DNA from: Bdellovibrio sp. KM01
GTDB lineage: Bacteria > Bdellovibrionota > Bdellovibrionia > Bdellovibrionales > Bdellovibrionaceae
Assembly (NCBI RefSeq): GCF_013752535.1
Contig: NZ_CP058348.1
Coordinates: 1,054,001 to 1,118,000, forward strand
Direction of reading: 5' to 3'
DNA length: 64,000 nucleotides
Positions 51,181 to 59,150 of the stretch are shown piece by piece. The notes beneath the pieces are model-generated. The model had not been told where the DNA came from. It was given only the letters and a program-made list of their open reading frames with translations, and searched no databases. The translations under genes and the position numbers were made by a program. How positions within the stretch are numbered: position 1 is the stretch's first letter; the number at the start of each line of letters is the position of its first letter.

Positions 51181-52852
51181 AGAAGTGCCAGTTTTCGATT
51201 TGTAGGTATTCGCTGTTATTGTGTCCGGTCATTTCGTAGCCTTTCAGGCCTTTGGGAATGATCGAAGTGTTTGAACGATAGTAGCTTGGAAGCTGTGGCA
51301 GCTCGTCTGTGTAAGCTTTCAAGATCTTGCGCATAATATCGGTGCGTTTCTTGGAATCAAATTCTTGAGTCGCTTGTTCTAAAAGTTTATCGACTTCTTT
51401 ATTTCTCCAGCCGGAACGGTTGTGTCCTGACCAGCCATTTTCTTGGGAAGGAACCATCGTTGAACTCATGGTGCCCAATGGAACCATGTTCGGGGATTCA
51501 ACCCACGTTAAAGCCGCCATCTCGAATTTTCTTTGGCGCAGGATTTCTCCAAAGAACACGCGGCCAGGGAAGCTTTTTAGTGTTACTTCCAGCCCCAGTT
51601 GTTTCCATTGGTTTTGCAGATAGACCGCAATCATCTCGTTCATTTTATTGTCGGCAACATTGGTCATTGTCAGCGTCATTTTTCCGCCGTCTTTATAACG
51701 GTAGCCATCAGCTCCCATTTTCCAACCGGCCTCATCAAGCAAGCGTTGAGCTTTGATGCGGCTATAGGGATACAATGTCACGAGTTTTGGATCGGCTGTA
51801 TACCACTCATCAAAGGGAGTAGCGAAGTGAATCGCCGGAGGTTGCTTGCCATCAAAAAAAGATTTCGCCATTTCAGCCCGGTTAAAGGCATAGTTCAGAG
51901 CCTGGCGAACTTTAAGATCCTTAAGGATCGGATTATCGAGATTCAGTTCAATGTGCGCGTACATCGAGCCCGCGACATACCTCACTTCATAGGGAAGATT
52001 CTGCGACTTTACTTTCTTTTCAAACGCCAAAGTCTGGTCGAAGCTCATTCCTGAAGAAGACGTCATATCGACGTTTCCACTCATCAGATTTGCTTCCATC
52101 GATGTGGAGTTCAAAATAAATTTAAAGATTACCTTTTTAAAGTACGGTTTTTTTCCATAAAACTTTTCGTTGGGAACTAAAACCACGTGGCTGCCTTGTT
52201 TTAGTTCGCTTACGCGATAAGGCCCATTGTAAAGGCCGGGTTCGGTGATTTTCGTGGAGTACAGAGAGTTTCGTTCGTAAGTTAGAACTTTGCCTTTGTA
52301 TTTTTCAAAGACGGGCATTTCCAGATGCGCTGGCATCAGGCGAGGAAAGGAAACATAAAAATTATAAGCCGGTTTATCAAAAATGATCGTACACTTTTTA
52401 GGATTAGCCTTATCAATAACCAGGTCTTTGACGTTTGCGTAGTCGTCGCGGTTTGGTGTTGCAACCAATTCGTTGCTACCAATTTTCCAACCGGCTTCCA
52501 AGTCTTTGCATGTGACGGGTTTGCCGTCGCCCCATTGAGCATCGATAAATTCCAAATCGGCTTTCAGGTGAGTCCCGGTTTTATCCGTGAATAACTGTGC
52601 CTTTTTGTTTTCAATAGTCGGGATCTCTTTGATCAAGACCGCTTTCGGTTTTCCGTCGGGCATGATCATAACCAAAGGACGCATGATCGCATCTTGAATC
52701 AATCCACCGGCAGCCATCGTATTTACGATCGGGTGGATGGTGTCGAATTCTGCATTCACCGCGATTTTAAGTTCTTCTTTCGGTGCACTCACAGCCACGG
52801 AAGAAAAAGTTGAAGACAGAGTCAGAGAAAATAAAACTGCGTTGCGAATCAT
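51179..52852 (-). CDS. Oligopeptide ABC transporter substrate-binding protein (SBP_bac_5)
   Basis: 557 residues. Signal peptide ends near AVSAP. The extracellular solute-binding family 5 layout is clear: ELKIAVNAEFDTIHPIVN at the start, KVRQALNYAFNRAEM in the middle, and AYTDELPQLPSYYRSN near the end. It captures peptides in the periplasm for a DppBCDF/OppBCDF-type transporter, which is not in this window. Monocistronic. Confidence 0.93.
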   Translation of the reverse strand: MIRNAVLFSLTLSSTFSSVAVSAPKEELKIAVNAEFDTIHPIVNTMAAGGLIQDAIMRPLVMIMPDGKPKAVLIKEIPTIENKKAQLFTDKTGTHLKADLEFIDAQWGDGKPVTCKDLEAGWKIGSNELVATPNRDDYANVKDLVIDKANPKKCTIIFDKPAYNFYVSFPRLMPAHLEMPVFEKYKGKVLTYERNSLYSTKITEPGLYNGPYRVSELKQGSHVVLVPNEKFYGKKPYFKKVIFKFILNSTSMEANLMSGNVDMTSSSGMSFDQTLAFEKKVKSQNLPYEVRYVAGSMYAHIELNLDNPILKDLKVRQALNYAFNRAEMAKSFFDGKQPPAIHFATPFDEWYTADPKLVTLYPYSRIKAQRLLDEAGWKMGADGYRYKDGGKMTLTMTNVADNKMNEMIAVYLQNQWKQLGLEVTLKSFPGRVFFGEILRQRKFEMAALTWVESPNMVPLGTMSSTMVPSQENGWSGHNRSGWRNKEVDKLLEQATQEFDSKKRTDIMRKILKAYTDELPQLPSYYRSNTSIIPKGLKGYEMTGHNNSEYLQIENWHF

Positions 52853-52912
52853 CCGCGGGCTCCTTCGTCGATAGAAAAACTATATCTGGACGCTAAATAT
52901 AATGGCAACTTT

Positions 52913-52946
52913 AAACAAAAATCTCCCACCGTTGATGCGGTGGGAG
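52913..52946 (-). terminator. Leftward terminator without an assigned gene
   Basis: CTCCCACC (52923) pairs with GGTGGGAG (52939) around eight bases; on the minus strand it is followed by ATTTTTGTTT. It lies upstream of the peptide-binding gene, so it must end a transcript from 52950-53270. Confidence 0.7.
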
Positions 52947-53273
52947 CGGGAGAATTTATTCGGGTTACACATTCATTTGCAGATGTACGTGATAACTTTG
53001 TTATGAATAGAATCCACCCATCATTTCTGAAAAAAGGCCCTCCACAGTGGAGATTCTATAGAGGGCCAGAGACACTGCCGAGATGGAGAGAGAGAGGAAC
53101 ATCCATGTTCTCCAGCCGCTTCTCTTGCGAAACGTGCTTTCAAATACGTGCAGGAAAAAACGTTCCTGAAGTTTGCTACAGGGATATCGTACCAAGGAAG
53201 TTTGAAATATGAGATGATTCTCATCGCGTCGGGCGACGTCACACCAGTCTTGTTTATGATTTGGATCATGGGA
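52947..53273 (-). other. Gap with a possible unannotated leftward transcript
   Basis: The 482 bases between 52853 and 53334 contain three leftward terminator-like hairpins. One follows ompA; the other two imply at least one further minus-strand transcript. The best small frame reads MFLSLSISAVSLALYRIS (31 residues, hydrophobic, GGAG nine bases before its ATG near 53106), and two longer overlapping frames look like a frame-shifted remnant. Either a small RNA, a micro-protein or a decayed gene. Confidence 0.35.
53029..53067 (-). terminator. Second leftward terminator-like hairpin
   Basis: GGCCCTC (53036) pairs with GAGGGCC (53061); on the minus strand a T6 tract follows. An inner CTCCA/TGGAG pair extends the structure. 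Confidence 0.65.
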
Positions 53274-53307
53274 ATAAAAAAACCACCAGGAGTTAGTCTG
53301 GTGGTTT
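53274..53307 (-). terminator. Terminator of the OmpA lipoprotein gene
   Basis: On the minus strand AAACCACCAG pairs with CTGGTGGTTT, followed by TTTTTATT. Confidence 0.9.
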
Positions 53308-53334
53308 CCGAGTGATCTTTTAGAATTTAGCTCA

Positions 53335-53991
53335 CTAGTGATTAGACGCTTGTTTAGGTACTTTAGATTCATCGACAGTGATTTCGATTTCTACACGGCG
53401 ATTTTTCGCACGAGCTTCAGCCGTCTTAGCTGGGTCTACTGGATTCGTAGCGCCCATACCTACAGATGTGATGGTGTCAGCAGGTACGCCACCCAGGATC
53501 AATTGAGCACGAACTGATTCTGCGCGATCTTTGGAAAGTGGATTGTTCTTCATTGCTGTACCTGTATCGTCTGTGTAACCACGGATCGTCAAAACGTTCT
53601 CAGGGTACTTTTTCATAATTTGCGCAAGTTCAGCGATGCTGGATTGAGCAGTTGGTTTCAGGTTAGATTTACCAGAGTCGAACAAAATGTCTGATTTAAG
53701 TTTCGTGATCAAACCTTGCTCAGTTCTTTTTGTTTCAGCGATTTTTGCAAGCTCTTTAGCTTGTTTATCCATGCGGTGACCTACGCCACCACCGATACCA
53801 GCACCCAACGCAGCACCGATCAAAGCGCCTTCGTTACGTTTACCAGTTTGGTGACCAATAACAGCACCGGCAACCGCACCAATAGCGGCACCAATACCAG
53901 CTCCTTTAGCTGCATTTGGATTTTCGTTCGCAGTTGCGCATCCAGTAGCGATCATTGCTACCGCTGTTCCGATAAGAACCAGTTTTTTCAT
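53335..53991 (-). CDS. OmpA-family lipoprotein (Pal-like) with glycine zipper
   Basis: 218 residues from ATG 53991, which has GAAGGAG upstream on its strand; the frame runs to 54075 without support. Lipobox IATGC. A glycine-zipper region (about 28-70, GAGIGAAIGAVAGAVIGH) is followed by the OmpA peptidoglycan-binding domain with LTIRGYTDDTGT, LSKDRAESVRAQL and NRRVEIEI; the Asp and Arg that bind diaminopimelate are present. It links the outer membrane to peptidoglycan. Confidence 0.94.
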   Translation of the reverse strand: MKKLVLIGTAVAMIATGCATANENPNAAKGAGIGAAIGAVAGAVIGHQTGKRNEGALIGAALGAGIGGGVGHRMDKQAKELAKIAETKRTEQGLITKLKSDILFDSGKSNLKPTAQSSIAELAQIMKKYPENVLTIRGYTDDTGTAMKNNPLSKDRAESVRAQLILGGVPADTITSVGMGATNPVDPAKTAEARAKNRRVEIEITVDESKVPKQASNH

Positions 53992-54134
53992 AAATAGAAC
54001 TCCTTCATTTATTCTTTTGTGAATAGACAAAGTTTGCCAAGCTGCGCGAAATTCGTCAATCCCCCTGGAGCTCATATCTGTTTTGTTTTATTCTGAGAAG
54101 CGTCGTTACTTGAACTGAACGAAGGAGCGTTTTT

Positions 54135-54848
54135 ATGAGAACAGCGATTAAAGCTTTGATAATGGTTGTCACACTTTGGGCTGGGATGGCACAGGCGGCG
54201 GACCGTATGATTATTGTGAGTGGTACATCTGAAAAAGGCTTGGATCCAAACTTGGTCAGCATGACTGTGGAAGTTTGGAGCAAAGCTCAAACGGCGAAAG
54301 TGGCGCAACAAACTGCAGCCAACCAATTCAAGCAAGTTAAAAAAGTCTTTGACGATTTTAAAATCAAAAAAGAAGACATTCAAACAGATAACTACAGCCT
54401 AAATCCTGAATACGTTTACGATCAGAAGACGCAAACCAATAAAATGGTGGGCTTCCGCGTGGTGCAATCTTTGGTTGTCACTTTGCGCAAAGTGGATGAA
54501 GCGGGACCGTTCTTGGATGCTTTGGTCACAGATAAGCAAACAAAAGATTCTGGTGTGAACGTAAACTCTATCAATTGGGATTCAGATAAACGTTCGTCTG
54601 CTGAAACATCAGCTTTGGGTGACGCAGTTCGTGCAACAAAAGTGAAGGCCGAAGAAATCGCCAAAGCTGCTGGTGTAAAAATCAAAGGTGTTACAAGAAT
54701 CAGCCATGGAGCGCAAACGACTCAGCCACCGGTTCCCTTGATGCGTAACTTTGCGATGAAAGCGATGGCAGATTCTGCTCCAACCGAGTTGAGTGCAGGG
54801 CAAATCAAAGTTCGCGTTGAAGTGACTGCAGAGTACGAAATTAATTAG
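54135..54848 (+). CDS. SIMPL domain (DUF541) periplasmic protein
   Basis: 237 residues. Signal peptide ends at AQAAD. The SIMPL/DUF541 pattern is seen: IIVSGTSEKGLDPNLVSMTV, FKIKKEDIQTDNYSLNPEYV, then GVNVNSINW. Family members are periplasmic or outer-membrane oligomers of uncertain function, sometimes linked to oxidative stress. GAAGGAG is the ribosome site. Its stop overlaps the stop of the convergent gene at 54845. Confidence 0.93.
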   Translation: MRTAIKALIMVVTLWAGMAQAADRMIIVSGTSEKGLDPNLVSMTVEVWSKAQTAKVAQQTAANQFKQVKKVFDDFKIKKEDIQTDNYSLNPEYVYDQKTQTNKMVGFRVVQSLVVTLRKVDEAGPFLDALVTDKQTKDSGVNVNSINWDSDKRSSAETSALGDAVRATKVKAEEIAKAAGVKIKGVTRISHGAQTTQPPVPLMRNFAMKAMADSAPTELSAGQIKVRVEVTAEYEIN

Positions 54849-55246
54849 TCTCGTTGGGGATTCAGATAGAAGCCCACAAGTTCACTGGTACTGACGAAGT
54901 TGCCGTCCTTAAAGGTGCAACGATCCAGTCGGTGCCAGTCTTGTCCCACCTTAAACTCCACAATCTGTGGTGTGCCTTTTAATTCACGACAAATATTAAA
55001 TCCAGGGTTGCTGGTGGTATTCGTTGCCTTGGTTTTGTCGATGAACTTAGCCTTAAACGCGGTCTTGCAATCAAGCTTTTGGCAGCCTTTAGAAGTTAAG
55101 ATCGTTTTATCTTCATTAAAACAATACGTCGCTTTGATTTCGGTGGTTTTTCCATCAGTTGCTTCGCGCAGCAAACCCTTTTCGCAAGTCAGGGGATTTT
55201 GCGCAAAAGACAGTGTGAGCGCCAGAGCCAGAAGACTATTTAACAT
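54845..55246 (-). CDS. Small secreted cysteine-rich protein, unknown function
   Basis: 133 residues. Signal peptide MLNSLLALALTLSFAQN. Six cysteines in the mature part (LTCEK, TYCFN, KGCQKLDCK, NICREL, DRCTF) suggest three disulfides. Its start overlaps the end of the papain-like protease gene by 11 bases, so the two are co-translated; it might be a partner or inhibitor of that protease, which is inference. Confidence 0.78.
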   Translation of the reverse strand: MLNSLLALALTLSFAQNPLTCEKGLLREATDGKTTEIKATYCFNEDKTILTSKGCQKLDCKTAFKAKFIDKTKATNTTSNPGFNICRELKGTPQIVEFKVGQDWHRLDRCTFKDGNFVSTSELVGFYLNPQRD

Positions 55247-56549
55247 AAGTCACATCCCATGTTCGGCGAAGAACATCGCCCTTAGGCATCCAAAACTGAC
55301 CTTCTTTGCACTCGTAACCTTTGTCATATTGAGAGCAGCCCTTGCCCCAGGAGTTTCTGATTTTGTATTCGCACTGGCCAGTTTTTTCGTTGAAACGACG
55401 AGCTGTAATCGTAACGGCATGAGCTCCCACGGACTTGGGAGTCGAAGCGGGTGCGCGACGATCATAAAATCCATAGGCGTCAATACCAACTCCAACAGGA
55501 TTTTTGTTGCTGAGCTGTTCATCGATGATGTCGGCATATTTTTCATCACTGACCGCGCGGCTGATGAGGTCGTTATAACCATTATAAAAACCTTTTCGTT
55601 GAACTGAAACCACCTCTGGCTTTGCTTGGATACGGTTTTTACAGCTTTTCTTACGCAGTCCCAGGATAAAGTCTTCTTCGACAGTTTTATTTACCACATC
55701 TTGTACGTCCGCGAGACTTATCTTCGGAAACATTTTTTTCGCTTCTGAGTAGAGATCATTGCAAGCGAGGTTTTGGGCAAGGATTTGATTTCGTCCCTGG
55801 AAATCCAGTTGTCGCATATTTTCGGCAAAGTTTCCGCCTTGGTTGTCCTCGCTGGGCACGTCGCTTTCCAGGCAGAAGCCTTCCTTGGCAGACTTACTGA
55901 TAGCGTTGTCGATGAAGCCACCACCGATATCGGAAGCCGCAGTTCCTAAGATTCCGCGATCCATTCCGGAAAGCCAGTCATCTTGATAGGATAATGCGAT
56001 GTCAGCCGCAGAAATATTCTTTTTTAATTTATAAGACATAAGATCCGCTGCTGTAAAGGCATAGCACCAGCCGACAGAGTCTTGATTTCTTGTCGCTGGC
56101 ATTTCTTTACTCATGTCAACTGCAGTACAAGAATTGCGCACTTTGGCTTCGGCGTCTAACCCTTGTTGCTTTTTATCGGCCAGATAATTCTTGTAATCAT
56201 CAAAACCAAATTCCTTAGAATAGTCTGCAAATTCTTTTTCGAATTGTTTTGTGTTTCCGTACTTCGCCGCATTGTCTAGGTCATCTTTGACGCGTAGGAA
56301 TTCGCGCTTACGCGATTCCTTGGCCATGCTATCCAGAAACTTGTCGTCGACTCCCAAGAGTTGCTGTGTGGTTTGGCCGCAAGCTTTTATAGATGTCTTT
56401 AGCATCTGCACAGTTCTAGTTACGATTGTCTTGTCGTAGGAATCTTTGATCCCTTCATAGAGCTCTTTGGCGTCAGAGCAAGTAGTCGACTCGGCAAGGG
56501 AGATACTTGGAAATAGAAAAGGCAGGCACAACAGCGGTAAGTACTTCAT
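55236..56549 (-). CDS. Papain-like C1 family cysteine protease, secreted
   Basis: 437 residues from ATG 56549, which starts a signal peptide (LLCLPFLFPSISLAES). The papain set is intact: oxyanion Gln and catalytic Cys in RNQDSVGWCYAFTA, His in VGAHAVTI, and Asn in IRNSWGKGC. A helical N-terminal region of about 150 residues may be a propeptide. It should degrade proteins outside the inner membrane. Co-transcribed with the small Cys-rich gene downstream; divergent from terC. Confidence 0.92.
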   Translation of the reverse strand: MKYLPLLCLPFLFPSISLAESTTCSDAKELYEGIKDSYDKTIVTRTVQMLKTSIKACGQTTQQLLGVDDKFLDSMAKESRKREFLRVKDDLDNAAKYGNTKQFEKEFADYSKEFGFDDYKNYLADKKQQGLDAEAKVRNSCTAVDMSKEMPATRNQDSVGWCYAFTAADLMSYKLKKNISAADIALSYQDDWLSGMDRGILGTAASDIGGGFIDNAISKSAKEGFCLESDVPSEDNQGGNFAENMRQLDFQGRNQILAQNLACNDLYSEAKKMFPKISLADVQDVVNKTVEEDFILGLRKKSCKNRIQAKPEVVSVQRKGFYNGYNDLISRAVSDEKYADIIDEQLSNKNPVGVGIDAYGFYDRRAPASTPKSVGAHAVTITARRFNEKTGQCEYKIRNSWGKGCSQYDKGYECKEGQFWMPKGDVLRRTWDVTYVK

Positions 56550-56710
56550 TATTAGATTATCGGATGGAAGAAAGACGATGGGGAGCAATTTAATAGGAGA
56601 AGTCTTAACATTTTTGAATAGAAATGAAGCATTGAGTGATGGAATTTCTGTGGCCAAAGGATATGGGCTCCTTTAAGTTGAAAATACACGACTAAAGGAG
56701 TGCTTTTCAC

Positions 56711-57466
56711 ATGATCGAAATGCTTTCGAATCCGCAAATCTGGATCGCGTTTTTCACATTGTTTGCCCTGGAGCTGGTTCTTGGTATCGACAACGTTATT
56801 TTCATTTCTATCCTGGCTGGCAAGCTTCCCAAAGAGCAGCAAGACAAAGCCCGGATGATGGGTTTAAGCCTTGCGGTCATCACTCGCGTGATTTTACTTT
56901 TCTCTTTAAGTTGGATCATTGGTCTGACGGCTCCGTTGTTCACGGTCTTGGGACAAGAGATATCCGGTCGCGACTTGATCTTGTTACTAGGTGGTCTGTT
57001 CTTGATCGTGAAAAGTACGATGGAGATCCATCATAAGCTTGAAGGTGTGGAAGGCAGTCAATCCAATCACGTGGCCCATTCTTTTAACGCCGTGATTTTC
57101 CAAATCTTGCTTTTGGACGTGGTGTTTTCTTTGGATTCGGTAATCACTGCCGTTGGGATGGTCAATGAAATCGCGGTGATGATCGCAGCGGTGGTTATTT
57201 CTGCAGGTGTGATGATCGTATCGGCGAAAACCATCAGTGATTTCGTGGATTCTCATCCGTCACTTAAGATTTTGGCTTTGAGTTTCTTGTTGATGATCGG
57301 TTTCACTTTGATCGTGGAATCTTTGGAAGTGCACATCCCGAAAGGTTATGTTTACTTTGCGATGGCGTTCTCTGTCGGCGTCGAGATGCTGAATATTCGT
57401 ATGCGTAAATCCAAGAAAACCGAACCGGTCAAACTCCGCGAGCGTATCGCCGAAGAGCCTAAATAG
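56711..57466 (+). CDS. TerC-family integral membrane protein
   Basis: 251 residues, seven or more TM helices. TerC motifs with the acidic membrane residues are seen: LELVLGIDNVIFISILAGKL and DVVFSLDSVITAVGM, plus MIGFTLIVESLEVHIPKGY. TerC proteins are implicated in manganese export during metalation of secreted enzymes, and in tellurite resistance. AAAGGAG is the ribosome site. Followed by a bidirectional terminator. Confidence 0.94.
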   Translation: MIEMLSNPQIWIAFFTLFALELVLGIDNVIFISILAGKLPKEQQDKARMMGLSLAVITRVILLFSLSWIIGLTAPLFTVLGQEISGRDLILLLGGLFLIVKSTMEIHHKLEGVEGSQSNHVAHSFNAVIFQILLLDVVFSLDSVITAVGMVNEIAVMIAAVVISAGVMIVSAKTISDFVDSHPSLKILALSFLLMIGFTLIVESLEVHIPKGYVYFAMAFSVGVEMLNIRMRKSKKTEPVKLRERIAEEPK

Positions 57467-57468
57467 GT

Positions 57469-57502
57469 AAAAAAAAGCGTGGCCTTAAACCACGCTTTTT
57501 TT
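57469..57502. terminator. Bidirectional terminator after terC
   Basis: AAGCGTGG pairs with CCACGCTT around CCTTAAA, with A6 on the left and T7 on the right. Confidence 0.9.
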
Positions 57503-57522
57503 ATCTCAAATGGCGAAGAAGA

Positions 57523-57882
57523 CTATTGGCGGTGCATTTCTTCACAGCTTGATCTTTGAATAACCAAGTTGCTGAACTTTGCATCCATTGAACCATCACT
57601 GTTAATCCAGATTTTTAGATTGGCACCACCAAGTCCACCTTCATTCAAAGTGATTGGGCTTTGTCCTTGTTTCACGGCATTTTTGAAATCTTCAGTCAGA
57701 CGGAAGCCATATCCACCATGACCGTCGTTAGTCACATAACGGTATGAAACAATGTTATTGTTTGTATCAAGAGTTACAGAGCATTCGTTGCCTTTGGAAT
57801 CATTGCCTACGTAAGCTGCTTGGCCTTGGGCATGTGCTTGAAGACCAATTACTGTCAAAATTACTGCTACGGTTGCTTTCAT
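57523..57882 (-). CDS. Small secreted protein, unknown function
   Basis: 119 residues. Signal peptide ends at AHAQG. The mature part of about 100 residues is beta-like with Gly-rich turns (NDGHGGYGFRLTEDF) and two cysteines (NECSV and RSSCEE). No family recognised. AGGAGGA precedes the ATG on the minus strand. It follows the TIGR02147-like gene by 28 bases and may share its transcript. Confidence 0.8.
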   Translation of the reverse strand: MKATVAVILTVIGLQAHAQGQAAYVGNDSKGNECSVTLDTNNNIVSYRYVTNDGHGGYGFRLTEDFKNAVKQGQSPITLNEGGLGGANLKIWINSDGSMDAKFSNLVIQRSSCEEMHRQ

Positions 57883-57910
57883 AAATCCTCCTAAGGATTG
57901 TTATAGATAG

Positions 57911-58246
57911 TTAAACGGACTCTTTTTGTTTAATTAAACTTACCAATTTTTTTCCTAACTCATCCCGTTGACTCTTACTATCAGCGGTTGAGTATTCAAT
58001 CAATGCCCTGAAGTATTGGAGCTCTAAATCCGTGAACCTGATGTTGGACTCGAGTTTCTCGCTCATCTCAGAGTTAACACTTCGTGTGCCAGTTACGATT
58101 TGACGAAGATAAGAACGATCTTTAATGCCCATCTCGTCAGCCCAACGCTGATACGAAAAACCACTTTCGATGGACTTACGGTAAACGTAAATCTGCTCCA
58201 GAAAGTGGTGCACATTTAGAAATTCAAAAATATCAGGTGTCTTCAT
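57911..58246 (-). CDS. TIGR02147-like regulator, N-terminal domain only
   Basis: 111 residues. The start (PDIFEFLNVHHFLEQIYVYR, then GFSYQRWADEMGIKDRSYLRQI) and LELQYFRALIEYSTADSK match the N-terminal half of TIGR02147 proteins, a family frequent in Bdellovibrio and Fibrobacter, normally about 270 residues. The C-terminal half is missing and no remnant follows, so this is either a natural short form or an old truncation. Probably DNA-binding. Confidence 0.78.
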   Translation of the reverse strand: MKTPDIFEFLNVHHFLEQIYVYRKSIESGFSYQRWADEMGIKDRSYLRQIVTGTRSVNSEMSEKLESNIRFTDLELQYFRALIEYSTADSKSQRDELGKKLVSLIKQKESV

Positions 58247-58320
58247 GGCATTTTCCTATTTCAAAAGCTGATCCCATCTCATAATCAGTAGGTTTGATCT
58301 TTACTGTCTGGACAGATTTC

Positions 58321-58339
58321 ACCGCCAGCAATTGGCGGT
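58321..58339. promoter_or_regulatory. Palindrome between two divergent regulator genes
   Basis: ACCGCCA-GCAAT-TGGCGGT, a perfect 7-bp dyad 75 bases before the TIGR02147-like start and 140 before the TetR start. A T-rich run follows on the right, but no rightward gene ends here. An operator is more likely than a terminator. Confidence 0.4.
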
Positions 58340-58478
58340 CTTTCTTTTCAGCTGTGAGCAGTGATTTCGTACTCAGTGTGTGAGGGGAGAATACAGATGT
58401 CTGATCAGACCCGCCATAGGCATTGCCAAAGTGTCAATACTTTAGATTTTATCTAATTATTCCGATATATTAAGAATC

Positions 58479-59105
58479 ATGAAGAGTTTGCAGTTTGACC
58501 TTAAGAAAGCATTATTCAATAAGCGCCTGGGTGTTTCTGAGCACCGGCAGTTTCAAATTTTGGAAACGGCGCTTGAGCTTATTCAGAAAGAGGGCTTTGA
58601 GCAGTTGCAGTTCGGAGATCTCGCTAAGAAGTGCAAGGTTTCCCGCAGTCTTGTTCATCACTATTTCAAAGACAAGATGGAGTTGGCAAACAGACTTTTG
58701 GATTTAAGTACTCTGCATTTGCAGCATGAAGTGCAAAGTGCACTTTCTCGAGAGAAAAAGACCGAAAGACATTTCGAAGTCTACTGTAAGGCTACTTTGG
58801 ATTGGGCAGCGGAGCATTCTTTGGAGGCGACGGGGCTTTTGCTCTTTATTAATTTGTCTTCCCATAACATAGAGATGCGCCAAAGAAATGACGAACTGAG
58901 CGCGCTCGGGCGGCAACGAATCAAGCTTTTGCTGACTCAAGCGGGGATGGCGGGACCAAGCCTGGATTCAAATGCACAAGTTATCCAGGTGCTGCTGACG
59001 GGATGTTATCTGGTTCTGCTTTCAGAGAATCACAATGCCAAAGAGTCGCTGCAGCTTCGAAAAGATTGCTTGAAAACCTGTCTTTCAATTGGTGTCTCAA
59101 AATGA
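58479..59105 (+). CDS. TetR-family transcriptional regulator
   Basis: 208 residues. HTH around residues 40-65: FGDLAKKCKVSRSLVHHYFK, with the typical HxYF. The C-terminal ligand domain is not recognised. It lies 45 bases before the GNAT-like secreted protein gene, so it could regulate or be co-transcribed with it. Confidence 0.92.
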   Translation: MKSLQFDLKKALFNKRLGVSEHRQFQILETALELIQKEGFEQLQFGDLAKKCKVSRSLVHHYFKDKMELANRLLDLSTLHLQHEVQSALSREKKTERHFEVYCKATLDWAAEHSLEATGLLLFINLSSHNIEMRQRNDELSALGRQRIKLLLTQAGMAGPSLDSNAQVIQVLLTGCYLVLLSENHNAKESLQLRKDCLKTCLSIGVSK

Positions 59106-59150
59106 GATTTCCCTTGCGGGAGTGGATCGCGTTTTGCTTTCTAGTTCAAT

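Noticed and set aside
53001-53372. A 123-residue and an 82-residue minus-strand protein
   Set aside because: Both run through terminator-like hairpins, neither has a ribosome site at its start, and the longer begins inside the ompA gene; kept only as a low-confidence transcript region.
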